DNA from: Tenacibaculum aiptasiae
GTDB lineage: Bacteria > Bacteroidota > Bacteroidia > Flavobacteriales > Flavobacteriaceae
NCBI RefSeq assembly: GCF_008806755.1
Contig: NZ_WAAU01000011.1
Span: 39,374 to 103,373 of the forward strand
Direction: 5' to 3'
DNA: 64,000 nucleotides
The position numbers and the translations under genes are program-made. Positions 51,903 through 60,562 of the stretch are shown piece by piece (the first letter of the stretch is position 1; every line of letters begins with the position of its first letter). The notes beneath the pieces are model-generated. The model was not told the origin of the DNA, did not search any database, and worked only from the letters and a program-made list of their open reading frames with translations.

Positions 51903-51947
51903 TCGAGCGCAGTCGAGAGATACTGCTTAGGTCTCGACTGCGCTCGA
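51903..51947. repeat. GC-rich intergenic inverted repeat (16-bp arms)
   Basis: TCGAGCGCAGTCGAGA at 51903-51918 and its exact complement at 51932-51947, 13-nt loop. It is far more GC-rich than its surroundings. From memory, the same core (CTCGACTGCGCTCGAC) is scattered between genes in Flavobacteriaceae as a dispersed repeat. Here it lies inside the operon between the peroxidase-like gene and arsS. Confidence 0.75.
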
Positions 51948-51969
51948 CCTGATAGAATAATGTATACAA

Positions 51970-53022
51970 ATGAAGAAATCGCTTTTAGCAAGAAACAATG
52001 ATTTAGCAAACACTCAACGTCAGTTAGAAATTTTATCAAATGGAATTTTCGCTGACGGTGAACTACCTACATTCGCTAAAAAAATAAAAGAAACAAATCA
52101 GTTTCCACTACGTCCTAGTAAATTAGAAATTTTACAAATTAATTTAGGATATATGTGTAATCAGGTTTGTGCGCATTGTCATGTTGATGCTGGTCCTGAC
52201 CGTAAAGAAATTATGACCAAAGAAACCATGCAGCAATGTTTAGATGTTATAAAAACTACTGGCGCCCATACGTTAGATTTAACTGGAGGAGCCCCTGAAA
52301 TGAACCCTAATTTTAGATGGTTTGTTGAAGAAGCTTCTAAAGCTGGAATTAAAGATTTTATTGTACGTTCTAACCTAACTATTATTAGAGCTAATAAAAA
52401 ATTTTACGACTTACCTGATTTCTTTAAAAAACATAACGTTCACGTAGTATCTTCAATGCCACATTGGACTCGTGGAAAAACCGATAAACAACGTGGCGAT
52501 GGTGTTTTTGATAAATCGATAAAAGCCCTTCAAATGCTAAATGATGTTGGTTACGGTATTGAAGGAACTAACTTAAAACTCGATTTAGTATACAATCCTT
52601 CTGGAGCATTTTTACCTGGAGATCAAGCTGCTTTAGAGTCTGACTTTAAAAAAGCTTTAAAAGAAGATTTCAACATTGATTTTAACAGCTTATTCGCTAT
52701 TACAAATTTACCTATTAGTAGATTTTTAGATTATTTAATTGCTTCTGAAAACTATGAAGATTATATGTATGCTTTAGTAGAAGCATACAATCCTATGGCA
52801 GTAGAAAATGTAATGTGTACCAATACATTATCTGTAAGCTGGGATGGTTATTTATATGATTGCGATTTTAACCAAATGTTAAATTTAAAAGTAGACAGCA
52901 AAGTAAAACATATTTCAGAATACAACGAAGAGCTTATTCAAAACAGAAATATTATTATTAATCAACATTGTTACGGATGTACTGCAGGTGCAGGAAGTAG
53001 TTGTCAAGGCACTGTTGCTTAA
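51970..53022 (+). CDS. arsS: Arsenosugar biosynthesis radical SAM protein ArsS
   Basis: 350 residues. Joins the adenosyl group of SAM to dimethylarsenite as an early step of arsenosugar formation. The radical SAM cluster cysteines are C63, C67 and C70 (YMCNQVCAHC), followed by DLTGGAPEMNP. The C-terminal cysteine cluster C334, C337 and C345 (HCYGCTAGAGSSCQG) is the ArsS hallmark. Some homologues are selenoproteins; here no in-frame TGA is present and all positions are Cys. It ends in a terminator, so the downstream half of the cluster has its own promoter. Confidence 0.94.
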   Translation: MKKSLLARNNDLANTQRQLEILSNGIFADGELPTFAKKIKETNQFPLRPSKLEILQINLGYMCNQVCAHCHVDAGPDRKEIMTKETMQQCLDVIKTTGAHTLDLTGGAPEMNPNFRWFVEEASKAGIKDFIVRSNLTIIRANKKFYDLPDFFKKHNVHVVSSMPHWTRGKTDKQRGDGVFDKSIKALQMLNDVGYGIEGTNLKLDLVYNPSGAFLPGDQAALESDFKKALKEDFNIDFNSLFAITNLPISRFLDYLIASENYEDYMYALVEAYNPMAVENVMCTNTLSVSWDGYLYDCDFNQMLNLKVDSKVKHISEYNEELIQNRNIIINQHCYGCTAGAGSSCQGTVA

Positions 53023-53029
53023 CATATAA

Positions 53030-53055
53030 AAAAGTTCCCTTAACAGGGAACTTTT
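53030..53055 (+). terminator. Terminator after arsS
   Basis: 11-bp stem AAAAGTTCCCT / AGGGAACTTTT, loop TAAC. Confidence 0.85.
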
Positions 53056-53133
53056 CATCTTTTAAAATATTTTCAAAACAAGGTTCATCCATAGTTCTAG
53101 TCAAATCATATAGTAAAATATAGGTTGTTGTTT

Positions 53134-53141
53134 TACCTTTG
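53134..53141 (+). promoter_or_regulatory. -7 box of the second arsenosugar transcript
   Basis: TACCTTTG, an exact TAnnTTTG match, 56 bp before the ATG at 53197. No clear -33 TTTG. Confidence 0.55.
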
Positions 53142-53196
53142 CAAGGAACTTCATCTTCCCAAGACTATAAAGTAGAAACAACCACTAATAGAAATA

Positions 53197-53736
53197 ATGT
53201 TTTTAAAGTTTTTTTCATATCAATTTCAGTTTTTAAAAAAGGTAAATGCAATTACTTTGGTATTCTGTCTTTTATTCTCAATGAATTGTTTCTCTCAACA
53301 AAACTTAAAGCAATTATTAAAAAAACACAACACAGAAAGCATTCCTTATATTTCTGTAAGTGATTTAGCTAAAGACCAAAAAGCAATTTTACTAGATGCT
53401 CGTGAACCTAAAGAATTTGCTGTAAGCCATCTTAAAAATGCGATTTGTGTTGGATATGACTTTTTTAACTTAGAAAACACCTTAAAAAAGCTTCCAGAAA
53501 ACAAAAACACTAAAATCGTAGTATACTGCTCACTTGGAATTCGTTCTGAAGATATTGCCGAAAAGCTACGCAATGCTGGTTTTTCAAATATTTATAATTT
53601 ATACGGTGGTATTTTTGAATGGAAAAACCAAAACAACACTGTTGTTAATAAAGAAAATAAACCTACTACAAAAATCCACGCCTTTAACAAAGAATGGGGA
53701 AAGTGGTTACATAAAGGAGAAAAAATTTATGAGTAA
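53197..53736 (+). CDS. Exported rhodanese-like protein
   Basis: 179 residues. A hydrophobic signal (ITLVFCLLFSMNCFSQ, about 19-34) precedes a single rhodanese domain (about 48-150) with LLDAREPKEF and the persulfide-forming C111 in VYCSLGIRS. Position in the cluster suggests handling of sulfur or arsenic-thiol species in the periplasm, but this is inference. An internal ATG at residue 29 would remove the signal. Its stop overlaps the glycosyltransferase start by 8 bp. Confidence 0.87.
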   Translation: MFLKFFSYQFQFLKKVNAITLVFCLLFSMNCFSQQNLKQLLKKHNTESIPYISVSDLAKDQKAILLDAREPKEFAVSHLKNAICVGYDFFNLENTLKKLPENKNTKIVVYCSLGIRSEDIAEKLRNAGFSNIYNLYGGIFEWKNQNNTVVNKENKPTTKIHAFNKEWGKWLHKGEKIYE

Positions 53737-54328
53737 AAACTTACTATTAATCTTCACTAGAAACCCAGAACTAGGAAAAGTTAAAACACGTTTAGCAAAA
53801 ACAATAGGAGATGAATCTGCATTAAACATTTATATATTCTTGCTAAACCATACCAAAGAGGTTACACAAGATTTAAACTGCGATAAAGCCGTCTATTATT
53901 CAGTAAAAGTTAGAAACAATGATATTTGGGATACTTCGAATTATCAAAAACATCAACAAAATGGTGATGATTTAGGCATACGAATGAAGAACGCTTTTCA
54001 AGAAGCTTTCAACAAAAACTATGAAAAGGTTTTAATCATTGGGAGCGATTTATACAATTTAAAGCCAAATCATATTAATGAAGCCTTTGAAAAACTAAAT
54101 TCAAACGATGTTGTCATAGGTCCTGCCGAGGATGGCGGTTACTATCTTTTAGGAATGAAAGAACTGCATTCAGAAGTGTTTAAAAACAAAGCTTGGGGTA
54201 CTTCTACCGTAAGACAAGACACTTTAAACGATTTACAAAACGTTTCAGTACATTTGTTAGAAACCTTAAACGATGTAGATGTTTTTGATGACATTAAAGG
54301 TAATCCTGCATTCGAACAATTTTTATAA
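53729..54328 (+). CDS. TIGR04282 family arsenosugar biosynthesis glycosyltransferase
   Basis: 199 residues. GT-A fold nucleotide-sugar transferase. FTRNPELGKVKTRLAKTIG at the N-terminus is the nucleotide-binding loop; IGSDLYNL holds the metal-binding acidic residue; and GPAEDGGYYLLGM is the acceptor-site motif. The frame is open upstream to 53534, but the ATG at 53729 matches the family start and overlaps the rhodanese gene by 8 bp. It probably adds the sugar or glycerol-type aglycone in arsenosugar assembly. Confidence 0.92.
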   Translation: MSKNLLLIFTRNPELGKVKTRLAKTIGDESALNIYIFLLNHTKEVTQDLNCDKAVYYSVKVRNNDIWDTSNYQKHQQNGDDLGIRMKNAFQEAFNKNYEKVLIIGSDLYNLKPNHINEAFEKLNSNDVVIGPAEDGGYYLLGMKELHSEVFKNKAWGTSTVRQDTLNDLQNVSVHLLETLNDVDVFDDIKGNPAFEQFL

Positions 54329-54391
54329 AAACTATTTCGAACAGTATAAAGGAAACACTTTGTACATCGTAACGACAAACACAAAATTAAA

Positions 54392-55213
54392 ATGCTAAAA
54401 AAACAATTAGATTTACAAGAAACGCAAGAGTTTCTTCAAAATAAAGGAATAACAAACCCGCAAATAGGAATTGTATTAGGTACTGGTTTAGGTAAACTAG
54501 TAGATGAAATTGAAATAGAGCATGAAGTTCCTTATTCAGAAATCCCACACTTTCCTCAAGCTACTGTTGAGTTTCACTCTGGAAAATTAATTTATGGTAA
54601 TTTATCTGGAAAAAAAGTATTGGTAATGTCTGGGCGTTTCCATGTATACGAAGGTTATAACTTATGGGAAGTAACTTATGGTATTCGTACAATGCATGCT
54701 TTAGGAATTCAAACTTTATTAGTTTCAAATGCTGCTGGAGCTGTTAATCTTTCTTATAAAAAAGGAGATTTAATGTTACTTGAAGATCATATCAATTTAC
54801 AAGGAGGATCTCCATTAGCTTTTAAAGGAGCTAACGAGTTTGGAAATATTTTTGCTGACATGCTAGAGCCGTATTCGAAAAAAATTAATGCTTTATTGAA
54901 AGATATCGCAAAAACTAACGACATACAATTGCATGAAGGTACATATGCTAGTGTTGTAGGCCCTCAATTAGAAACCAGAGCTGAATACAGAATGTTACAA
55001 ATATTAGAAGCTGATGCTGTTGGTATGAGTACAGTTCCTGAAGTAATTGTAGCTAAACAACTAGACTTGCCTTGTGCAGCAATTTCTGTATTGACAGATG
55101 AGTGTGACCCTAAAAATTTACAACCTGTTGATATTGCAGAAATCATTGCAATAGCTGGACAAGCAGAACCTAAAATGATTACCTTATTTAAAGAATTAGT
55201 TAAAAACATTTAA
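54392..55213 (+). CDS. Purine-nucleoside phosphorylase
   Basis: 273 residues, trimeric class I PNP. Visible landmarks: IGIVLGTGLGKLVDEI (phosphate loop), HSGKLIYGN, MSGRFHVYEGY, SNAAGAVNLSY and the base-binding region EADAVGMSTVPE. In this context it may phosphorolyse the adenosyl-arsenic intermediate made by ArsS, removing adenine and yielding a ribosyl phosphate for glycosylation. Ordinary purine salvage is the alternative. It overlaps the DoxX gene by 1 bp. Confidence 0.94.
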   Translation: MLKKQLDLQETQEFLQNKGITNPQIGIVLGTGLGKLVDEIEIEHEVPYSEIPHFPQATVEFHSGKLIYGNLSGKKVLVMSGRFHVYEGYNLWEVTYGIRTMHALGIQTLLVSNAAGAVNLSYKKGDLMLLEDHINLQGGSPLAFKGANEFGNIFADMLEPYSKKINALLKDIAKTNDIQLHEGTYASVVGPQLETRAEYRMLQILEADAVGMSTVPEVIVAKQLDLPCAAISVLTDECDPKNLQPVDIAEIIAIAGQAEPKMITLFKELVKNI

Positions 55214-55641
55214 TGCAAAAAAATAAACAAATAGCAATAACAACCATCCGTTTGATTCTTGGATTCATTTTCTTTTTTCAAGGATTTGGCAAAGTATTTA
55301 AATTTGGATTAGAAGCAGTTTATAAAAACTTTTTCTTAGCTAGCTATGGCGATTTACTTCCAGATTTTTTATTGTTATTTACAGCATATTACACTTCTAT
55401 TATTGAATTAACTGCTGGTTTTTTGTTAGTAATAGGCTTTAAAAGAGACTATGCTTTATATGCTTTAGCTAGTGTTTTAGTTATCGTAACAATTGGACAT
55501 GGATTAAAGGAACCTATTTGGGACTTATCGCATGTAATGTACAGAACTATACTTTTAGTAAGTTTATTAATACTACCCCGTGAATTAGATATTTTTTCTG
55601 TCGATGTATTTATCGACACTAAATTAAAAAAACAAAAATGA
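55213..55641 (+). CDS. DoxX family membrane protein
   Basis: 142 residues with four helices. RLILGFIFFFQGFGKVFKFG and IIELTAGFLLVIGF are DoxX/MauE-type signatures. Its coupling (ATG shares a base with the PNP stop, 4-bp ATGA overlap with arsM) places it in the arsenosugar unit. A role in membrane redox or export is possible; nothing in the sequence proves one. Confidence 0.87.
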   Translation: MQKNKQIAITTIRLILGFIFFFQGFGKVFKFGLEAVYKNFFLASYGDLLPDFLLLFTAYYTSIIELTAGFLLVIGFKRDYALYALASVLVIVTIGHGLKEPIWDLSHVMYRTILLVSLLILPRELDIFSVDVFIDTKLKKQK

Positions 55642-56606
55642 GTTATTTAGATACAACACATAATGTATACAAAGAAGCTGCACTAACACCTGATGTTGGT
55701 TTATGCTGTACTACCAATCCAATATGGGAATTACCTGGATTAAAAATCCCACGTATTATGCAAGAAATGAACTATGGCTGTGGTTCTACTGTACATGCAC
55801 GTGATTTAACCAATAACCCTAAAATGTTATATGTAGGAGTTGGTGGTGGAATGGAACTATTACAGTTTTCTTATTTCAACAGAAACAAAGGTGGTGTTAT
55901 AGGATTAGACGTAGTAGATGAAATGCTTGAAGCATCTCGTAAAAACTTTAAAGTTGCCGAAGAGCAAAACGATTGGTTTAAAAGTGAGTTTGTTGATTTA
56001 CGTAAAGGAGACGCCTTAAATCTACCAGTAGAAGACAACTCTATTGATGTAGCTGCACAAAACTGCTTATTTAATATCTTTAAAACTGAAGATTTAAAGA
56101 AAGCTATTGCTGAAATGTATCGTGTTTTAAAACCACACGGGCGTTTAGTAATGAGCGATCCTACATGTGAGCAACCTATGAACGAAACTCTACGTAACGA
56201 CGAGCGTTTACGTGCTCTTTGTTTAAGTGGGAGCTTACCTATTGCGGAATATGTAAAAATGTTGACCGATGCAGGCTTTGGAACTATTGAAATTAGAGCT
56301 AGAAAACCTTATAGAATTTTAGACCCAAAGAATTACCCAACTGATGAGTTAATTTACATTGAATCTATTGAAGTAGCTGCTATCAAAGATCCAATGCCAG
56401 AAGATGGCCCTTGTGTATTTACAGGAAAAGCTGCTATTTATTATGGTGATGAAGATTATTTTGATGATGGAGCTGGACATACATTATTAAAAAATCAACC
56501 ATTAGCTATTTGCGATAAAACTGCTGCCGCTTTACAAGCTTTAGGCAGAGATGATATTTATTTCTCAGAATCTACTTATCACTATGATGGTGGTGGATGC
56601 TGTTAA
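55638..56606 (+). CDS. arsM: Arsenosugar-pathway arsenite methyltransferase ArsM
   Basis: 322 residues. SAM-dependent methylation of arsenite to mono- and dimethylated forms, which feed ArsS. The SAM motif is MLYVGVGGGMELL with the acidic GLDVVDEM, then PVEDNSIDVAAQNCLFN. Arsenic-binding cysteines are likely in GLCCTTNP (residues 22-24), NYGCGS and the terminal GGGCC. The N-terminus (DVGLCCTTNPIWELPG) matches the arsenosugar-type subgroup. It is the last gene of the unit. Confidence 0.94.
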   Translation: MSYLDTTHNVYKEAALTPDVGLCCTTNPIWELPGLKIPRIMQEMNYGCGSTVHARDLTNNPKMLYVGVGGGMELLQFSYFNRNKGGVIGLDVVDEMLEASRKNFKVAEEQNDWFKSEFVDLRKGDALNLPVEDNSIDVAAQNCLFNIFKTEDLKKAIAEMYRVLKPHGRLVMSDPTCEQPMNETLRNDERLRALCLSGSLPIAEYVKMLTDAGFGTIEIRARKPYRILDPKNYPTDELIYIESIEVAAIKDPMPEDGPCVFTGKAAIYYGDEDYFDDGAGHTLLKNQPLAICDKTAAALQALGRDDIYFSESTYHYDGGGCC

Positions 56607-56621
56607 AAAACCTTACAACTA

Positions 56622-56660
56622 AAAAAACTCTTATAATGTAATGTGTAAGAGTTTTTTTTA
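56622..56660 (+). terminator. Terminator after arsM
   Basis: About 12-bp stem built on AAAAACTCTTA / TAAGAGTTTTT with one G-U pair and a T-run. Confidence 0.8.
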
Positions 56661-56734
56661 TTTACAAAATTGAGTTTGATTATTTATCCTGAATCTTATA
56701 GTTTAGCCACCAAATAATCAATCATAAAGATGCT

Positions 56735-57094
56735 ATGAAAACAAATGAGGTTAATAAAGGAACACGGATAATAAATTTTGTGATTGATACTCTAGCCGTA
56801 AGCTTTATTAGTCTTATTTTATATAGTGGACTTTATTCCTTCGATTATGCAGAATTATACTATCTAGTCTTTATATTTTATTATTTCATTTTTGAATATT
56901 TCTTAGGTCAAACATTGGGTAAAATGATTACAAATACTGTAGTTGTTGATATGACTAATTCTAAACCTAGTATAAGAAAAACTTTATATAGAACTTTGCT
57001 AAGATTAAACCCTTTTGATACAGTTTCTTATTTATTTGGACTAGAACAAGGCGGACATGATTTAATATCTAAAACCCGACTAAAAAATAAATAA
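56735..57094 (+). CDS. RDD family membrane protein
   Basis: 119 residues. The name-giving pattern appears as GTRIINFVIDTLAV near the N-terminus (the usual R-x-x-D-D helix, here R-I-I-N-F-V-I-D). Two or three hydrophobic helices and LGQTLGKMITNTVVVD follow. Function unknown; some relatives exchange Na+/H+. Convergent with radA, 2 bp apart. Confidence 0.87.
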   Translation: MKTNEVNKGTRIINFVIDTLAVSFISLILYSGLYSFDYAELYYLVFIFYYFIFEYFLGQTLGKMITNTVVVDMTNSKPSIRKTLYRTLLRLNPFDTVSYLFGLEQGGHDLISKTRLKNK

Positions 57095-57096
57095 TA

Positions 57097-58458
57097 TTAA
57101 GCAAACAACGTAGCAAAAGCCTCTTCTATTTTACTAACCAAAATTAGTTTTATAGAATGGTCTCTACTTGCAATCTTATTATATTTAGAAGTAACAAAAG
57201 TTTTATATCCTAATTTTTCAGCCTCTATAATGCGTTGATCTATTTTAGAAACTGGTCTAATTTCCCCAGCCAAACCTACTTCTGCAGCAAAGCAAACATT
57301 TGGATTAATCGCCATATCTTGATTTGATGATAAAATAGCTGCTACTACTGCTAGATCAATCGCAGGATCATCTACATGAATACCTCCTGTTACATTTAAA
57401 AAGACATCTTTTGCCCCTAATTTAAAACCTGCTCGTTTTTCTAACACTGCAAGAATCATATGCAATCGTTTTAAATTATACCCTGTAGTGGTTCGCTGAG
57501 GTGTTCCATACACCGCTGTAGAAACCAATGCTTGAATTTCAATCATTAACGGTCTAATTCCTTCCAGCGTTGAAGCAATTGCGGTTCCACTTAAATCGGC
57601 GTCTTTTTTTGATATTAAAATTTCTGAAGGATTAGATACTTCTCTTAACCCACTAGACAACATTTCGTAAATCCCTAATTCTGCCGTAGATCCAAAACGG
57701 TTTTTTTGAGAACGTAAAATTCGATAGGTATGATTTCTATCGCCTTCAAACTGTAATACTACATCAACCATATGCTCCAATATTTTAGGTCCTGCAATAT
57801 TACCTTCTTTATTTATATGTCCAATTAATAGTACTGGAGTCGAAGTTTCTTTGGCAAACTTTATAAGCTCTGCTGAGGTCTCTCTAATTTGCGAAATACT
57901 TCCTGGCGATGCTTCTATAGTATTTGTATGTAATGTTTGAATAGAATCAATTACCAAAACATCTGGCTGAACCTCTTCTATATTTTTAAATATTTGTTGT
58001 GTATTTGTTTCAGTAAGAATTAAGCAATTTGAATTGCTCGCCTCTAAACGTTCTGCTCGCATTTTTATTTGCGATTGACTCTCCTCTCCTGAAACATACA
58101 ATACTTTTTGAGGAATTTTTAAAGCAATTTGTAATAATAATGTTGATTTCCCTATTCCTGGCTCTCCTCCTAACAAAACAACTGCTCCTTTAACAATACC
58201 TCCACCTAAAACCGTATCTAACTCATTATTTTTAGTTTCTACACGCTCTTCAAGATTCAATTGAATATCTTCCACTTTAAGTGGTTTAGACGTTGTTTTT
58301 TGTTTATTTGACGGCGTTTTCCAGCTCCTTTTTTCCTCTTTCTGTATTACTTCTTCAACAATAGTATTCCATTCTTTACAAATATTACATTGCCCCACCC
58401 ATTGTGCATGTTGTGTTCCACAGTTTTGACAGAAAAAAGTTGTTTTGGTTTTAGCCAT
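57097..58458 (-). CDS. radA: DNA repair protein RadA
   Basis: 453 residues. Helps branch migration during recombination. N-terminal zinc finger (CQNCGTQHAQWVGQCNIC, residues 10-27), RecA-like ATPase with Walker A GGEPGIGKST (about 97-106), the KNRFGS RadA motif near 253, and a C-terminal Lon-protease-like domain (GGIHVDDPAIDLAVVAA). All normal. Confidence 0.96.
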   Translation of the reverse strand: MAKTKTTFFCQNCGTQHAQWVGQCNICKEWNTIVEEVIQKEEKRSWKTPSNKQKTTSKPLKVEDIQLNLEERVETKNNELDTVLGGGIVKGAVVLLGGEPGIGKSTLLLQIALKIPQKVLYVSGEESQSQIKMRAERLEASNSNCLILTETNTQQIFKNIEEVQPDVLVIDSIQTLHTNTIEASPGSISQIRETSAELIKFAKETSTPVLLIGHINKEGNIAGPKILEHMVDVVLQFEGDRNHTYRILRSQKNRFGSTAELGIYEMLSSGLREVSNPSEILISKKDADLSGTAIASTLEGIRPLMIEIQALVSTAVYGTPQRTTTGYNLKRLHMILAVLEKRAGFKLGAKDVFLNVTGGIHVDDPAIDLAVVAAILSSNQDMAINPNVCFAAEVGLAGEIRPVSKIDQRIIEAEKLGYKTFVTSKYNKIASRDHSIKLILVSKIEEAFATLFA

Positions 58459-58495
58459 TGTTGTTGTGTTTATTCAACAAATATATTACAACAAT

Positions 58496-58526
58496 AAAAA
58501 ACCAGAGTAAATTTACTCTGGTTTTT
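58496..58526 (-). terminator. Terminator after the small lipoprotein gene
   Basis: About 15-bp stem AAAACCAGAGTAAA / TTTACTCTGGTTTT with A and T runs, between the lipoprotein gene and radA, both on the minus strand. Confidence 0.88.
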
Positions 58527-58533
58527 CTATAAC

Positions 58534-58926
58534 TTATTTACCGTTATGATCGTCAATTTCTTTTTGAGTTCTTGTAAACTCTTTTGTTACTTTAATTGGC
58601 TCTTTCTGTTGTTTAGAAGTAATGATTAAGGTAAACTTTGTAACTCCTAATCTTGGACCCCATCCTAAAACCGCTTTTCCTTCATTATTTTCAGCCTTAT
58701 AACGTTGTGCTTTCTTTTCTACTTCATCAATAACTTCCCACTCATAATCGGCTGTTTTATCATCACTAGTCCCTATTACTTGGATATCTAATCCTTTGGC
58801 CTTCTTAAATTCAATTTTAGCATTTAAAGGATTTTTATCTATAACTAATTCATCGTTATCATTACAAGAAGCTAACAAAGTAACTAACATTAAAACTAAG
58901 CTTGATTTTCTAATTATATTTATCAT
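58534..58926 (-). CDS. Small lipoprotein of unknown function
   Basis: 130 residues. Lipoprotein signal with lipobox LLASC at residues 17-21, followed by an acidic spacer (NDNDEL). The mature part has alternating charged strands (IEFKKAKGLDIQVIG, WEVIDEVEKKAQRY) and resembles no family I can name. Single gene with its own terminator. Confidence 0.8.
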   Translation of the reverse strand: MINIIRKSSLVLMLVTLLASCNDNDELVIDKNPLNAKIEFKKAKGLDIQVIGTSDDKTADYEWEVIDEVEKKAQRYKAENNEGKAVLGWGPRLGVTKFTLIITSKQQKEPIKVTKEFTRTQKEIDDHNGK

Positions 58927-58997
58927 GATTCACTGTTTATTTAAATTATTTTTTAGGTAAACGAATCACGATTAAAAAACCCTACTTTTTATACAAA

Positions 58998-59027
58998 AAC
59001 ACTTTACCTCAGTTGAAGTAAAGTGTT
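58998..59027 (-). terminator. Terminator closing the toxin-immunity locus
   Basis: 10-bp stem AACACTTTAC / GTAAAGTGTT with a 10-nt loop; minus-strand T-run after it. It lies 23 bp beyond the last SUKH gene. Confidence 0.8.
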
Positions 59028-59050
59028 AAAATTATTATTACAATACTATT

Positions 59051-59461
59051 TTACAAGTACTCATCTTCTTCTTCAAGATTTTCAATAAATTCCGTAAATG
59101 AATTAGCTATTTTTTTTGGATTTCCATCAGAATGATAAATATGAATTTCTCCAAAGTTATTTTGATTGTATCCTATTGCTATATACCCTCCAACAACTGT
59201 ACCTATCGTTAAAAAACTGTTTTTTAAAAAATCATGTTTGCGGTTAAACATTTTTTTAACCTTTTCTAAATCAAAAAACCGCCCAAAATTAACATACTCT
59301 TCTTCATAAGAATATACTTTACTTCTTTCAGAATACATATATCCTCCATTATAACTCAACATATGTTGTTTATAATCTTTTGATAAACTTGATTCAATTA
59401 ATTTTTCTAAATCTTTCAAATCATTTAAACTTATCAATTTATCATCTCTTATAAATTTCAT
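59051..59461 (-). CDS. SUKH (SMI1/KNR4) family immunity-type protein 4
   Basis: 136 residues. The family core is clear: an N-terminal helix (LNDLKDLEKLIES), SKDYKQHMLSYNGGY, then GGYIAIGYNQNNFGEIHIYH and the terminal SFTEFIENL. SUKH proteins neutralise nuclease and other toxins of polymorphic toxin systems. It is the last of four tandem copies behind the WHH nuclease gene. Acidic C-terminus (EEEDEY). Confidence 0.9.
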   Translation of the reverse strand: MKFIRDDKLISLNDLKDLEKLIESSLSKDYKQHMLSYNGGYMYSERSKVYSYEEEYVNFGRFFDLEKVKKMFNRKHDFLKNSFLTIGTVVGGYIAIGYNQNNFGEIHIYHSDGNPKKIANSFTEFIENLEEEDEYL

Positions 59462-59626
59462 ATAGCATATTACTCAAGTTATTTATAATTTTTCTACTAT
59501 AAGCTCCCATTTTTTTATCGATAAAAAAAATTAATTGGCATATTAAAATATCCTAAACACATACAGCTAAGAAACTCCTTATCTTAGTTTAGAGTATGAC
59601 GTTAGAATAATATTATTCGTACCATT

Positions 59627-59884
59627 CTAGAAATCTGTATCTGTTATTTTTAAACTTTCAAGAAATTCCGTAAAAGAGCTTGCTACTTTATATGGACCTT
59701 CACTAGAAAAATAAACATAAATTTCACCCAAATTATCCTTTTGATAACCAATAGCTAAATAACCTCCATTGTATATCAATAAAATACTTTTAAAATCATT
59801 AGGCAATTTAGCTTCTAATAAACTTTCTATCTCACTTATTTCTTCTAAGCTAGTATCTTCAAATCTTTTTGTGAATGTTATCAT
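59627..59884 (-). CDS. SUKH family protein 3 with a clean internal deletion
   Basis: 85 residues, about 50 fewer than its three neighbours. The N-terminal half to LLIYNGGY and the C-terminal half from LAIGYQKDNLGEIYVY are both intact and in frame. The middle, which in protein 4 lies between YNGGY and VGGYIAIGY, is missing. The join falls on the repeated GGY, as if two short repeats recombined. It may be inactive, or a minimal variant. Confidence 0.78.
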   Translation of the reverse strand: MITFTKRFEDTSLEEISEIESLLEAKLPNDFKSILLIYNGGYLAIGYQKDNLGEIYVYFSSEGPYKVASSFTEFLESLKITDTDF

Positions 59885-59946
59885 AATATTTTAAAAACCA
59901 TATCTAAACAAGAATTACCCTACTCCATTCAGAACAATAGGTTCTT

Positions 59947-60363
59947 TTAAAAATAAGTATCTGGATCTGCTTCAAATAAACCATTTATAAATTCTGTAAA
60001 AGAATCAGCTATTTTCTCTGGGTTTACATCTTCATAAGATATGTATATACTCCCATAACTAACTTCATCTAAAGAAATACTTATTCTTCCTCCAGGAATA
60101 GCCCCTATAGATATCTGCCCCTTAGGCAATACATTCCTCAAAAACAAATACTCTTCTAATCCAGATTTAACAGCATGAAAATACTCTAAATGAATTATTT
60201 TATTGGGGTGCTTAAAACAAACATAGTCTCCATCAGGATACCCTCCATTGTATTGCAACAGATGTTGCTTATAATCTTCTGGTAATTTTAAGCCATCTAA
60301 TAACAACTCAAATTCATTTAACTCTAGTTGTGTTATTTTTTCAAATTTTGTTTTAAAATTCAT
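59947..60363 (-). CDS. SUKH (SMI1/KNR4) family immunity-type protein 2
   Basis: 138 residues. LNEFELLLDGLKLPEDYKQHLL, QYNGGYPDGDYVCFK, then GRISISLDEVSYGSIYISY and SFTEFINGLF. Full-length family member with an acidic surface. The central segment differs strongly from the other copies, as expected if each copy matches a different toxin variant. Confidence 0.9.
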   Translation of the reverse strand: MNFKTKFEKITQLELNEFELLLDGLKLPEDYKQHLLQYNGGYPDGDYVCFKHPNKIIHLEYFHAVKSGLEEYLFLRNVLPKGQISIGAIPGGRISISLDEVSYGSIYISYEDVNPEKIADSFTEFINGLFEADPDTYF

Positions 60364-60562
60364 CTTTTAAATTATCTATCATATTTTATTTCTCTTTTAT
60401 TAAAAACTCTTTTAAAATAACTTCAATATTTTCAGTTAAAAAATTCAAAGAAATCAACTTTTATAAATATATCAAAACCATTATAATAACAAAATACACT
60501 TAGCTATTTTCCTTTATTAAGATTAACAAAACAACTTCTAACCACCTACAAAAAACTCCTCA

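Noticed and set aside
51970..53022. ArsS as a selenoprotein
   Set aside because: Some homologues contain selenocysteine near the C-terminus, but here the frame has no internal TGA and the cluster is all cysteine.
53139..53363. 74-residue frame overlapping the start of the rhodanese gene
   Set aside because: It overlaps the rhodanese gene out of frame and has no signal or domain; the rhodanese frame has an intact active site.
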